From NCBI GenBank assembly GCA_019894715.1, contig JAGXOA010000132.1:1-56851 (forward strand): a DNA stretch of 56,851 nucleotides, given 5' to 3'. Below are positions 36,617 to 45,621 of the stretch, piece after piece. Position 1 is the stretch's first letter; each line of letters opens with the position of its first letter. This stretch comes from Promethearchaeota archaeon (GTDB lineage Archaea; Asgardarchaeota; Lokiarchaeia; Sigyniarchaeales; SOKP01). Both the position numbers and the translations under genes were made by a program. The notes beneath the pieces were generated by a model. The model was given only the letters and a program-made list of their open reading frames with translations, was not told the DNA's origin and did no database searches.

Positions 36617-37045
36617 TCATGAAAAATAATCTTCCAAATCCTTCTTGAAATCTTGAAATTTCTGTATTTCAGTAAAGTCTTCTCCTGTATATTTTTGTTT
36701 AAAGTATTGCATTATAAACTCTAATTTTTCATAAAATTTCTTTACAAATTTATCAGAGTTTCGTTTTCTTTTAGAAAGACCATACATAATAAATGGTTCT
36801 TTCATATTACTGTCACCTGCTAGAATTTCCCCAATTTTAAAAATAAATAAGAGATTTTGCATTTCTAAATATTCTAATGAGCAATTATTAAATGTTGATT
36901 TTGCAAAACTATTTATAGCATCAATAAAAGCCCCTCTTAAGTCCTCCGCTGAACTTGAGGGATTCATATCTGGGATTGAAGTAAATTTATGATTTACGAT
37001 TACAAACCCTCTAAACACAATTCCAATTTCAAATAAATTTACCAT
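36617..37045 (-). CDS. Longin-like small protein
   Basis: A 142-residue protein. It begins with LFEIGIVFRGFVIVNHKF, followed by DLRGAFIDAINSFAKSTF, LEYLEMQNLLFIFKIGEI and an amphipathic helix. The strand-strand-helix order and the DLRGAFxxAI motif recall longin/roadblock-like proteins common in Asgard archaea, where the helix after the second strand carries this motif. The same LRGAF motif occurs at the extreme C-terminus of the roadblock-GTPase at 40297. A GTPase-platform role is inferred. Lone gene. Confidence 0.6.
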   Translation of the reverse strand: MVNLFEIGIVFRGFVIVNHKFTSIPDMNPSSSAEDLRGAFIDAINSFAKSTFNNCSLEYLEMQNLLFIFKIGEILAGDSNMKEPFIMYGLSKRKRNSDKFVKKFYEKLEFIMQYFKQKYTGEDFTEIQKFQDFKKDLEDYFS

Positions 37046-37377
37046 ATCAATTTCAATTATAAAAGATTGAATTATTGAATTTTCTTTTACCTAATACATT
37101 TAATGAAATTACTCATCTTAATAATTTTTACGTACTTTGATAGATAATACATGATTATTTTTACCAGTAATATTGTCTTTTGGTTGGTATTGATTTTTTT
37201 TAAAAAGTTTTTTTTTTCAATCTAATACAATTTCAATAATCAGATATTTTAAATAGAATTAATTCTAATTTTTTAATAAGTAAATTTTTAATTAAATAAT
37301 CAAAAAAATTCATAATTGATAAATAATTTAGTTTAATAAATTTTCTTGATAAATATCACGAAATTAGGTAATAATTT

Positions 37378-37626
37378 ATGAGCGAAGATGAAGAAAGAAT
37401 AACTAAATGTCCTTATTGTGGTCTAGAACTTAGACATCCTTATTGGGCTCATGTTCAACAAGAACATCCTGAAGAATATAAAAAAAAACAAACATGGATT
37501 AGTCTATACAAAGACTATCAAAGTATGGGGATGGATAAATCTATATGTTTTACTGTAATTGGGGAATTATTTAATGTCGAACCTAATGAAGTAAAATTTT
37601 TCCTTAAAAAAAATAAGGAATTGTAA
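37378..37626 (+). CDS. Small C2H2-type zinc finger protein
   Basis: An 82-residue protein whose N-terminal half has a C2H2-type finger: CPYCGLELRHPYWAHVQQEH (C-x2-C-x12-H-x4-H, residues 11-30). The C-terminal half is helical (WISLYKDYQSMGMDKSICF) and ends in a basic KKNKEL tail. Single-finger archaeal proteins may bind nucleic acids or proteins. The ATG follows an A/T-rich leader. It is convergent with the small acidic helical gene. Confidence 0.65.
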   Translation: MSEDEERITKCPYCGLELRHPYWAHVQQEHPEEYKKKQTWISLYKDYQSMGMDKSICFTVIGELFNVEPNEVKFFLKKNKEL

Positions 37627-37738
37627 ATCTTTTTTAAAATCTGGATTCTTTTAATTTCCTTTATCTAATATTTCATTTATTCCAATTTTTAATAAAAAAA
37701 TTAAAAATAAAAAAGTACTTGAAAAAAATTAAAAAGTT

Positions 37739-38026
37739 TTAAAAATCGTCTTCTTCATGTTGATCTTTTAAAAAACCAGCTTGTTTTAAAAGATCTTCAA
37801 TGGTATCTTTTGCTTTAACTACTTGATCGTTTTCAGAAAGATTTAACTTTGTCAATATAGAATCTGTGAATTCCATAAACTTCTTTACAGATTGAGAGGA
37901 AAAGTCTTTAACTTTTTCTTGAGTTTTTTCAATGAAATCTTTTCCAGAATCACCAAAAACTTTCGCAACAAGATCAACAAGAGATTTATTTAATTTTTCA
38001 ATGATATTTTCTTTTTCTTCACTCAT
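37739..38026 (-). CDS. Small acidic helical protein
   Basis: A 95-residue, highly charged and predicted all-helical protein with amphipathic repeats (NKSLVDLVAKVFGDSGKDFI, KVKDFSSQSVKKFMEFTDSI) and an acidic tail (HEEDDF). No cysteine, metal motif or membrane segment. The composition resembles apolipoprotein-like or coiled-coil proteins. GGAGT lies just upstream of the ATG. I cannot assign a function. It lies next to the TnpB element at 38121 but does not belong to it. Confidence 0.55.
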   Translation of the reverse strand: MSEEKENIIEKLNKSLVDLVAKVFGDSGKDFIEKTQEKVKDFSSQSVKKFMEFTDSILTKLNLSENDQVVKAKDTIEDLLKQAGFLKDQHEEDDF

Positions 38027-38120
38027 ATTAATTTACTCCTTTGTTAAAATACACTTGTTTAAAATAATTACCAATTTTTAAATAACTTTTTCAAAAAGAA
38101 TATTTAATAATAAAAAATAA

Positions 38121-38478
38121 GTGAACTACACACGGCCTAAAGGCCGTGGCTTCCTACGAGTGCACAATCGCTTCTAGTACGGATTGGTCTGTATGTCGTA
38201 GAAAACCATCCCAATACTTTTGGAATGATTCCTCGTTCACAGAGGATTGATGCGATAGGAAATCAAAGATATCCTTTAAGTCAAGAAAATATACCATAAT
38301 ATTAATCGCTGAATTAAGATCTCGATCAATATGACTTCCACAGTCACAATTAATAATTCTCTCGAAAATTGATCTTTTTTTAGACTTTCCACATTTACAG
38401 CAGACTTGTGTTGTCTTATTACTATGCTCAATTCATCCCCTTCCTAAAGGGAGGGGTCTTCTTGAGCAATTATGATAA
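38121..38478 (-). mobile_element. Internally deleted TnpB element with both ends
   Basis: Complete ends are present. The terminal hairpin block at 38424-38478 matches 9807-9861. The right end at 38121-38156 has the hairpin ACGGCCtaaaGGCCGT. Between them minus-strand codons encode only the TnpB C-terminus: KTTQVCCKCGKSKKRSIFER, then NCDCGSHIDRDLNSAINIM (zinc ribbon plus the RuvC-III motif RDLNSAINI), ending at [13 protein letters not shown] and TAG (38154-38156). The N-terminal three quarters are deleted. At 358 bp it is a non-autonomous, MITE-like derivative. Confidence 0.82.
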
Positions 38479-38700
38479 AAATTGTTCAAAATAAGAGAAT
38501 TTGGATTTTTTTTCACCTTTTTTTTTAAAAAGAATATTTTAAAAGAAAATAGTTGTCCTATATGCTATGGACAATGATAATAAAATTGAATTTTATAAGT
38601 TATTATTATTACTTATAGAATTGTAATAGGGATTTTATAGGTATTTTATAGGTATTTTAAACATATATATTGGAAAGCATAAAAAAAGATAGTACAGATT

Positions 38701-39264
38701 ATGACAGAGTTAAATAAGATTTTTATGAAAATATCAGCTAAACAAGGAAGTAAAAATGCTAAATTTGCTTTAGAAATACAAAAAGAAGAAAATAAAGAAA
38801 AATTAACAAATTTAGTTGAATTTATTGTCTTTAATCTTCAAGCAGAATCAAACAGATTATCCAGTTGTACTTTAGGTCAAATAAAAACAAACGAAATTGG
38901 GAGTCATATTGTACTTATCATTGAAGAACATCTGAATAAAGTGTTATATCTTTTGGAAATAGAAAAAGAAGAAGGTCCATACCTTAAAGATTTTCTATAT
39001 GAATTGATAAAAATTTATAAAGAAAAAATCGAGATTGATAATTCTACAAAATATATTATACAGAGATTTTCTGATCTTAATTTAGTCCATGATTTCCATT
39101 TGATTATCTCTGATTTATGTGATTTTGATTTAAGTATGAAAAATAGAATCCTTACGTATTTAACTCTCTTAAATATTACGAGAAGAATTGAAAGAAGACT
39201 TTTTTTACCAAGTGCTAGAAAAAAAATATCTGATGTACTTGAAAATAAGATCTTTAAAAAATAA
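38701..39264 (+). CDS. Hypothetical protein
   Basis: A 187-residue protein, mostly helical with a central strand region (EIGSHIVLIIEEHLNKVLYL). The C-terminal part is basic (TRRIERRLFLPSARKKISDV). I recognise no family motif, no cysteine cluster and no membrane segment. The ATG is preceded by a long A/T-rich stretch with a TATA-like element. It lies between the deleted TnpB element and a convergent QueG-like gene. Confidence 0.6.
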   Translation: MTELNKIFMKISAKQGSKNAKFALEIQKEENKEKLTNLVEFIVFNLQAESNRLSSCTLGQIKTNEIGSHIVLIIEEHLNKVLYLLEIEKEEGPYLKDFLYELIKIYKEKIEIDNSTKYIIQRFSDLNLVHDFHLIISDLCDFDLSMKNRILTYLTLLNITRRIERRLFLPSARKKISDVLENKIFKK

Positions 39265-39334
39265 AATCAAATAATTAAATTATATTTTAAAATTCAATTT
39301 CTTTCAAATTAAATATGCAAATAATATTTATTAT

Positions 39335-40111
39335 TTAGATTATCTTCGAATTTGGAGAATTTATGAATGTATTTTTGCAAATACGATTATTGATACATGC
39401 TTTTATGCATTTTCCACATACGTTAGAATTCAAACATAAACTAAGAATGTATTTCCTACAATTTTCTCTATAATCTTTTAAATTATGTTTGTTATTTAAA
39501 AATTTACATACATCAAGACAAGCCCTACAATCCCCACATTTGCGTCTCATCTTTTCTCCTTGAATTAATGGCATATTCATAAGAATTGAAGTGAGTCTTA
39601 AAGCTGGGCCATATTTTTCAGTGATCAAGAGCTCATTTTTTCCTCTCCATCCAATACCCGCAAATTCTGCAACAAGTCTATGTGATATTGTTTTCAAAAA
39701 ATAATCAGTAAAGTTATTAATTTCATGTGAAGGTGTTTCTGTTGTTGGAGGAATAGCAATTCCATTGAATTTTAAAGCAATTTCTGAACTAATATCCTTT
39801 AATAATCTGTTTATATGTTTGTATTCGCTACCATACATATCCCAACGTTCCTTATCAATAACACTTTCATTGATTTGATTGATGTAATCAATTATCTTTA
39901 GATCATAACATATTCCAAGGGAAATAATAGTTCCTTTTTCTTCAAATTCATTAAATTGATCTTGAAGTATTTTCTTCAATTTTTCTTGTTGTTCATCAAT
40001 GAGGTGATTATAAACAGAATAAAAATTAGCAACTCCAAAAAATCCTTTATAATTAATCTTATCCAGATACTTTAAAAAATAATCTTTAATCTCTGCTGTT
40101 TTTTTACTCAT
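39335..40111 (-). CDS. QueG-like iron-sulfur protein
   Basis: A 258-residue protein (from the ATG preceded by AGAGGA; a longer TTG version starts at 40153). The C-terminal part has two ferredoxin-like clusters: CGDCRACLDVCKF and, later, CLNSNVCGKCIKACI. The middle has FAGIGWRGKNELLITEKYGP, typical of the epoxyqueuosine-reductase/corrinoid-type family (A-x-x-G-W-x-G-K-N-x-L). QueG uses a corrinoid and two [4Fe-4S] clusters in queuosine synthesis; the resemblance is to the family, which also has reductive-dehalogenase-like relatives. The second cluster has a non-standard spacing. Substrate unknown. Confidence 0.7.
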   Translation of the reverse strand: MSKKTAEIKDYFLKYLDKINYKGFFGVANFYSVYNHLIDEQQEKLKKILQDQFNEFEEKGTIISLGICYDLKIIDYINQINESVIDKERWDMYGSEYKHINRLLKDISSEIALKFNGIAIPPTTETPSHEINNFTDYFLKTISHRLVAEFAGIGWRGKNELLITEKYGPALRLTSILMNMPLIQGEKMRRKCGDCRACLDVCKFLNNKHNLKDYRENCRKYILSLCLNSNVCGKCIKACINNRICKNTFINSPNSKII

Positions 40112-40296
40112 ATTTCCTCTATTAATAATATTTTTTTTCATTATTATTGACAATTGACAGTTAATATTTATTTTTTATAAAATAAATTCTAAAACAATTC
40201 TATAAGATATTTTTTCTTTTAATAAATATCTTTATTAATATTATTGGAAATATTAAAGAACGGAGATTTGAATCTTGTTTCATTTTCTAAGTGAAA

Positions 40297-42324
40297 TTAG
40301 TACAAATAATCATTAAAAGCCCCTCTTAGAGAATTCATAGCATCAATCATATTTATTTGAATTTTATCCCAATTTTGTTTATTTTTTAATCCACCATCAG
40401 AAAGAGTGAATCTAATAAATTGAAATTCTCTTTTCTCTTCAAAATTCCAATCTAGAATTTTGGAAAATTGCCATGCTATTTCTTCAAATCTTTTTTGAAT
40501 TTCATCTTTTTTAGCTTTTAGTAAATTAAATTTATCAATAATTTGTTTATTTTTTTCTTTACAATCTAAGTATAATTCTACACAAGCTAATTTTTCTTTA
40601 ATTATATATCGATATTCAATATTATCAAGGGTAATTGGTTCAGAGATCCAATACTCTTTTCCAATCTTTAGATTTGAATGTTCTGGTACATTATGATCTA
40701 ATTTTATATTGAGCTCAATCCAGAAATTGATTCTATCTATCTCAATTTTTGTAAGTGTCTTGTCTATATTTAATTTCCTTTTAGCTAATAATATTTGGAG
40801 AGGTTCGACAATAATATTAAATTTTGGAATTGGAGGATAATCTTTAACTTTTATTACTTCTATTACAATAAGATAAAATAGTATATCCCCTATAGTAAAT
40901 TTATTCAACCATTCAATAGCATTAATATATTCTGGTAAAGCTTCTTCACAAATCCATATTACATTTTTTACTTCATATTTTGCTATTTTTGATATAATTG
41001 TACCGAGATGATAATAATCTGTTTGCTGGAATTGATTGATTATAAGCGTTTTATTTCCTAATTCATCATATGCCAGGAGATCTAATTTTGAAAGTACATC
41101 ATTTTCTTCTTCAGGTTCGAGATGAAGATCTATACTTTCATTTAGTATATCAATATTTTCTCTTAACCATGGAATTAGGTCTCTATCTAAATTTTCCCAA
41201 ATTTGTTTTATTGGCACTTTCTTATATTTCAAATTTTTTATTTCAGATGAGGGGATGTTCTTTCTCTTATCTAATATTATCTTTTCTGAAGACTTAGAGA
41301 TTATTTGATATACATCTTCAACCTCCATAAATCTTTGAATTAGTTGAAGAGCTAACATCTTAAAAGCTTCATTTATATTTTCTCCATTTTTTGCAGAAGT
41401 TTCAATATAAGAAATCCCTAATTCATTAGCTAATTGTTCTCCTTCAGTATGAGAAACAACTCTTGTATTATCTAAATCTGTTTTATTACCTGCAATTATT
41501 AAGAAGATATCTTGAGGTGCTGATTTTATAATTTCACTATGCCAATTTCTTATTTGTTCAAATGATTCCCGATTTGAAACATCAAAAACAAGTATTCCAG
41601 CACCAGATTCTGCTAGATAACTAGGTCTAATTCTTTTGAATTGTGCCTGACCTGCAAGATCCCAAATTACAAATCTCACAAGAGAATCTAAACCATCAAA
41701 TTTACATTCTTTTTTTGAGATAGAAGTTCCTATAGTTGCTTTATAATTATCTTTAAATGTACCTACCGTAAATCTTTTAACAATACTGGTTTTTCCAACT
41801 GCACCCTCGCCCCCCAGAATTAGTTTATATACATTTTCTTTTGAATGTATTTTTATTTTTTGCAATGTGGATACTTTCCTTTCAATTAATTGAAGATGTT
41901 TATCAACAATAATCTTGGGTATAACGGGACTTACTAATTCCCCATCAAAAATTCGAGCTATTTTTTCGGCAGCAAGATAGGAATAAGCAAAATAAGGATC
42001 AATCATTGCTAATGCGTTCAAGACAGTTACTAGTATATATTCGCTTCCAGCTTCACAAAAGATAAACCTATACTTATCGGTATCAAAAGTACCCGCTCCA
42101 AATGTACCCAAATCAAAATCATGTGTTATTTTTTTAAGAACTAAATCTACTAATGCCCCAAAAGCACCAATAAATTTCTTTTCTATATTATCTTCTCCAT
42201 CTTTTGAGACCGCCTCAATAAGTAAACCCTCTCTATCAACAATTAAAACAGCTATAAGATCATCTCCAACCTCATATTTATACCATTTTAATAAAACCCC
42301 TAATCTTTTTTTATCGACGATCAT
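40297..42324 (-). CDS. Roadblock domain fused to a Rab-like GTPase with a long C-terminal region
   Basis: A 675-residue protein. Residues 1-130 are roadblock-like (LIAVLIVDREGLLIEAVSKD, then GTFGAGTFDTDKYRFIFCEA). Residues about 165-335 are a Rab-type GTPase with P-loop GGEGAVGKTS (171-180), switch-I ATIGTS, an intact WDLAGQ, NKTD and ETSAK. Residues about 345-675 are a long, mostly helical and strand-rich extension; its first part includes ENLDRDLIPWLRENIDIL and a domain with LDLLAYDELGNKTLIINQ that resembles an uncharacterised nuclease-like fold. It ends with LRGAFNDYLY, a motif shared with the longin-like protein at 36617. Divergent neighbour at 42557 is longin-like as well. Function: signalling or membrane-trafficking switch, inferred. 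Confidence 0.85.
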   Translation of the reverse strand: MIVDKKRLGVLLKWYKYEVGDDLIAVLIVDREGLLIEAVSKDGEDNIEKKFIGAFGALVDLVLKKITHDFDLGTFGAGTFDTDKYRFIFCEAGSEYILVTVLNALAMIDPYFAYSYLAAEKIARIFDGELVSPVIPKIIVDKHLQLIERKVSTLQKIKIHSKENVYKLILGGEGAVGKTSIVKRFTVGTFKDNYKATIGTSISKKECKFDGLDSLVRFVIWDLAGQAQFKRIRPSYLAESGAGILVFDVSNRESFEQIRNWHSEIIKSAPQDIFLIIAGNKTDLDNTRVVSHTEGEQLANELGISYIETSAKNGENINEAFKMLALQLIQRFMEVEDVYQIISKSSEKIILDKRKNIPSSEIKNLKYKKVPIKQIWENLDRDLIPWLRENIDILNESIDLHLEPEEENDVLSKLDLLAYDELGNKTLIINQFQQTDYYHLGTIISKIAKYEVKNVIWICEEALPEYINAIEWLNKFTIGDILFYLIVIEVIKVKDYPPIPKFNIIVEPLQILLAKRKLNIDKTLTKIEIDRINFWIELNIKLDHNVPEHSNLKIGKEYWISEPITLDNIEYRYIIKEKLACVELYLDCKEKNKQIIDKFNLLKAKKDEIQKRFEEIAWQFSKILDWNFEEKREFQFIRFTLSDGGLKNKQNWDKIQINMIDAMNSLRGAFNDYLY

Positions 42325-42556
42325 AACAATCCAAGTATAATTCCTAATGCAAATCTTTGGAAAAAAAAGTTTTCAGTAAGAATATAATATTTTTTGTTTT
42401 TATGAATATTTCTATATAAAATTAAATAAAGTAAAAATGAATTTTTTTTATTTTCTATGAGTGCAGTATTGAAAAGAAAATTTTTAAATATGTCAATTTA
42501 TAAATAGTGGAACTTAGTTCTTTATTTTAGTATAAGAAAAAATTATCTATCAAATA

Positions 42557-42964
42557 ATGTTAGATCTAATTTTAATTCAACATTTAAATTCAGGAGTAAA
42601 TTTGATTGAATATCATGAAGAAAATTCTCCTTTAAATACAAATCATTCAAGTATTTTTAGTGGATTCCTCTCAGCTATACAGGCAATGTCTAATGAATTA
42701 GAAATAGGAAAAATTGTATTAATTTCAACTGAAGGTGTTAATGCTCATCACTGTATAATTGTTTCAATTCACCCCATTAGTATAATAATCATAGTTGATA
42801 AAAGTGATTCAATTGAGTCATGGAGAGAAATCGGTAATAATATTGCAAATGCCTTTTTTAAATTATATGGTAAAGATTTTGATCCCCATGAAATTTCAGA
42901 ATTCACTGATTTTAGGTTTATTATGAAAGAAATATGTGATATACATAAGGAATCTCTGTATTAA
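42557..42964 (+). CDS. Longin-like protein
   Basis: A 135-residue protein. It shows the longin-type order: strand (LDLILIQHLNSGVNLIEYH), loop, helix (IFSGFLSAIQAMSNEL), strand (GKIVLISTEG), strand (HHCIIVSIHPISIIIIVDKS) and helix (SWREIGNNIANAFFKLYG). FSGFLSAI is typical of Asgard longin/roadblock-like proteins. It is divergent from the roadblock-GTPase at 40297 with about 230 bp between starts, so it may be a partner. Confidence in the fold class is moderate. Confidence 0.6.
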   Translation: MLDLILIQHLNSGVNLIEYHEENSPLNTNHSSIFSGFLSAIQAMSNELEIGKIVLISTEGVNAHHCIIVSIHPISIIIIVDKSDSIESWREIGNNIANAFFKLYGKDFDPHEISEFTDFRFIMKEICDIHKESLY

Positions 42965-43042
42965 ATAAAAATCTATTGCTTGAAGATAAGATCTTTCAGC
43001 TTTCGAATATTTTTTTATTTAATACATTTATAAAATAATTTT

Positions 43043-43204
43043 ATGGTCAAGAGAATAAAATTATCAATTATCGGTGATTTTAATCCAAAATCAGAAACAC
43101 ATTTAGCAACCAATGAAGCAATTTTACATAGTAAAAATTTACTCCAAAATTATAATAATATTTTTCATTATCACCTTAAATTTTACTTTGATGATTGTCA
43201 TTAG
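43043..43204 (+). pseudogene. N-terminal fragment of a glutamine-amidotransferase / CTP-synthase-like protein
   Basis: A 53-codon frame beginning MVKRIKLSIIGDFNPKSETH and LATNEAILHS. The IGDFNP-S-THLATNEA opening is that of CTP-synthase-like class-I glutamine amidotransferases. After NLLQNYNNIFHYHLKF it stops. The rest of the enzyme, including the catalytic Cys, is absent, so this is a truncated remnant. Confidence 0.55.
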
Positions 43205-43309
43205 ATAAGTTAGAAATTTCTGTATTTTATATTTTTTAATCTTTTTAAAAAATAATATCTAATTGAAAATAATAAAAGAAATATAAAAATAAAAAAAAAG
43301 ATAATGGAT

Positions 43310-44122
43310 TTAAAGAGAGGTCTTTTTCTGAAAGATTTTTACTCCTATAATGATAAATAACGATGTGAATACGATTATCATCAGAAGTCCACCCCATATC
43401 GGCATAGCAGTTGCATTTGAAGTGGGTAAAATTATAGAACCCCGATACATTAAATCAGAGAAGGAATTCCCTACAACAGTTAATTGGAGATAAACTTGTT
43501 TGATCCAATATTGAGGAGTAAAAAACACACCATTATTATCTAATGGAAAAAATGCTCCTGATATAAACATTAATGTCATATGAGTTAACATTCCAAATCC
43601 ATTCGCTGCTTCAGGAGATCTAAGAAAGCTTGCAATAATAATTCCTAATCCAATTGCTCCAACTCCATAAATCATTGCAAACATATATCCTAAGGGTAAC
43701 ATTGCAAGTTCAAAATGAGCCCCTAATACACCATAACCAAACACAAATACTATGATCAACTGAAGATTCATAAAAATTGTTTCAGATAATACGGCCCCTA
43801 GAAATACATTTCCACGACTCACAGGCATACTATCAATACGTTCTAATGTTCCATTTTTTTTACTCATAGAGAACATAACAGCACTTGTTACTGTTGACAT
43901 ACCAATCGTGTATACAACAATTCCGGGAAATTCTACATCAAAAGCGGTTAAACCATTTATCATTCCACCTACATCATCACCACTCTCTGAAAAGGCTAAT
44001 TTATAAACTAATAACATCAAAATTGGAAATGCAACCGTCCAAAACATTGAGCCATAATTTTTAATCTTTTCTTTTACATTCTTCCTAGCAATATGCCACG
44101 CTTTTAAATCAATTGAGTTCAA
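43310..44122 (-). CDS. ABC-2 type transporter permease
   Basis: A 270-residue integral membrane protein with about six hydrophobic segments, for example WTVAFPILMLLVYKLAF, IVVYTIGMSTVTSAVMFSM, LQLIIVFVFGYGVLG and LLMIIVFTSLFIIIGVKIF. It also has the ABC-2 signature region around KKNGTLERIDSMPVSRGNVF and MLTHMTLMFISGAFFPLDN. These proteins form the membrane part of exporters for drugs, lipids or polysaccharides. Its start overlaps the stop of the ATPase gene by four bases (ATGA type), so the two are one operon and one transporter. The cargo is unknown. Confidence 0.9.
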   Translation of the reverse strand: MNSIDLKAWHIARKNVKEKIKNYGSMFWTVAFPILMLLVYKLAFSESGDDVGGMINGLTAFDVEFPGIVVYTIGMSTVTSAVMFSMSKKNGTLERIDSMPVSRGNVFLGAVLSETIFMNLQLIIVFVFGYGVLGAHFELAMLPLGYMFAMIYGVGAIGLGIIIASFLRSPEAANGFGMLTHMTLMFISGAFFPLDNNGVFFTPQYWIKQVYLQLTVVGNSFSDLMYRGSIILPTSNATAMPIWGGLLMIIVFTSLFIIIGVKIFQKKTSL

Positions 44123-45132
44123 TTATCTCGTAACCCCCTACCTGTTAATTTTAAAAATATATCTTCAAGACTATCTTCTCGAAAATGCAATGTTTTGAAT
44201 GAATCTAACCAACTTAAAATCTCTTGTTTGAATGTCTTAATCCCTCCAGTAAAGGAGATAACTAATTTATTATTCTCTAATTCTTTGATTTCTTTCACAT
44301 TATCTATTTCTTCCAATTTATTTTTAGTCTTAATAAGTTCTTCATTGGAATAGAAACTGAAATCAAGAATATTTCCATTATTTGACCCTTTTTTTAATTC
44401 ATTTAAAGTTCCCATAGCAATAATTTTACCATGATCCATAATCGCAATATGATCACTTAAAGCATCGGCTTCTACCATATCATGAGTAGTAAGGATGATT
44501 GTCATTCCAGTTTTTTTAAGTTCTTTAATAAATTCCCATACAAGACGTCTTGCTTGAGGATCTAATCCTGCACTTGGTTCATCAAGAAATAAAATTTGTG
44601 GTTGATGAATAAGGCTCATTACAAGATTTAACCGTCGTTTCATTCCTCCAGAAAAGGTTTTTGCAGCCTTTTCACGACCAGCAATATTCATTTTCTCTAA
44701 CAAAGCTTTTGTGCGTAATTCATTCTCAACACGATCCATTCCATGCATTTGACCAACAAATTGCACATTATCCTCTGCGGTTAGAGCTTCAAAAATCACA
44801 TTATCTTGAGGACATACACCAATAAGTGGTTTAATTTTATTTTTATCATTGATTAAACTAATATTATTTATTATTGCATCTCCATTCGTGGGTTTTAATA
44901 CAGTAGTAAGCATTCTAATTGTTGTAGATTTTCCTGCTCCATTAGGACCTAAAAGTGAAAATAATTCACCTTTCCGAACTTTAAGACTAATACCATCAAC
45001 TGCTTTAAAACCATCAAATGATTTCTCCAGACCTTCAATTTCTATAATAAATTCATTTGAATTTTTACTATTATTGAATTGATCATTATCTGAATAAGTA
45101 TTTCCTACTTCTTCTTTTATTGATACATTCAT
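44119..45132 (-). CDS. ABC transporter ATP-binding protein (DrrA-like)
   Basis: A protein of about 337 residues. Walker A is GPNGAGKST, the Q loop is CPQDNVIFEALTAEDN, the signature is FSGGMKRRL, Walker B is ILFLDEPSAGLDP, and the H loop is TTHDM. The C-terminal 100 residues form the accessory domain of DrrA-like exporters. About 35 N-terminal residues are low complexity (Asn, Ser, Asp) before IIEIEGLEKSFDG. ATG 45132 is favoured over a TTG four codons upstream. It is translated before, and overlaps by 4 bp, the permease gene. It powers export by ATP hydrolysis. Confidence 0.93.
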   Translation of the reverse strand: MNVSIKEEVGNTYSDNDQFNNSKNSNEFIIEIEGLEKSFDGFKAVDGISLKVRKGELFSLLGPNGAGKSTTIRMLTTVLKPTNGDAIINNISLINDKNKIKPLIGVCPQDNVIFEALTAEDNVQFVGQMHGMDRVENELRTKALLEKMNIAGREKAAKTFSGGMKRRLNLVMSLIHQPQILFLDEPSAGLDPQARRLVWEFIKELKKTGMTIILTTHDMVEADALSDHIAIMDHGKIIAMGTLNELKKGSNNGNILDFSFYSNEELIKTKNKLEEIDNVKEIKELENNKLVISFTGGIKTFKQEILSWLDSFKTLHFREDSLEDIFLKLTGRGLRDN

Positions 45133-45144
45133 ATTTATAATCAA

Positions 45145-45621
45145 AATTTATTTCAATAAGATTCTTCTGGAGACCAATTTTTAATTGATGCTAGAAATTG
45201 TAACTTGAGATTTATTGTCTTTTTCTTCTTTTCTTAATCACATTTTTTATTGGTTTATATTTAAATATCATGATGTCTATTAAAATTGAAAATTAATGAT
45301 ATAGTATCTGATATGAAAAGTGGATTTTTATTATAAAAATACCAATGATAAAGAATAAGACATTTATAAATTCTTAATTTTGTTGTAGAAAAAAAAGAAT
45401 ACTTTAGAAAAGATCTTCTAAATAAAAATGTCAAGTTTAATCTAGATAATTAAATTCTAGGTAATAATTTATTTTTTAATTATAAAACTCTTCTGTAGGA
45501 TATTGGTACTAATTTTCTATAATTTCTTCGCTTTCAAGAATATAATTTCTATTCATTAAATTAAAATTTTTTATTACATTGTTTAAATCAATTTATTTTA
45601 AAAATATAAAATTGAATTAAT
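45145..45621. other. Intergenic region upstream of the por operon
   Basis: About 475 bp of AT-rich DNA between the divergent ABC transporter and por operons. I see no protein-like frame, RNA gene or strong repeat. Promoters for both operons must lie here; TATA-like stretches are too frequent to choose one. Confidence 0.5.
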
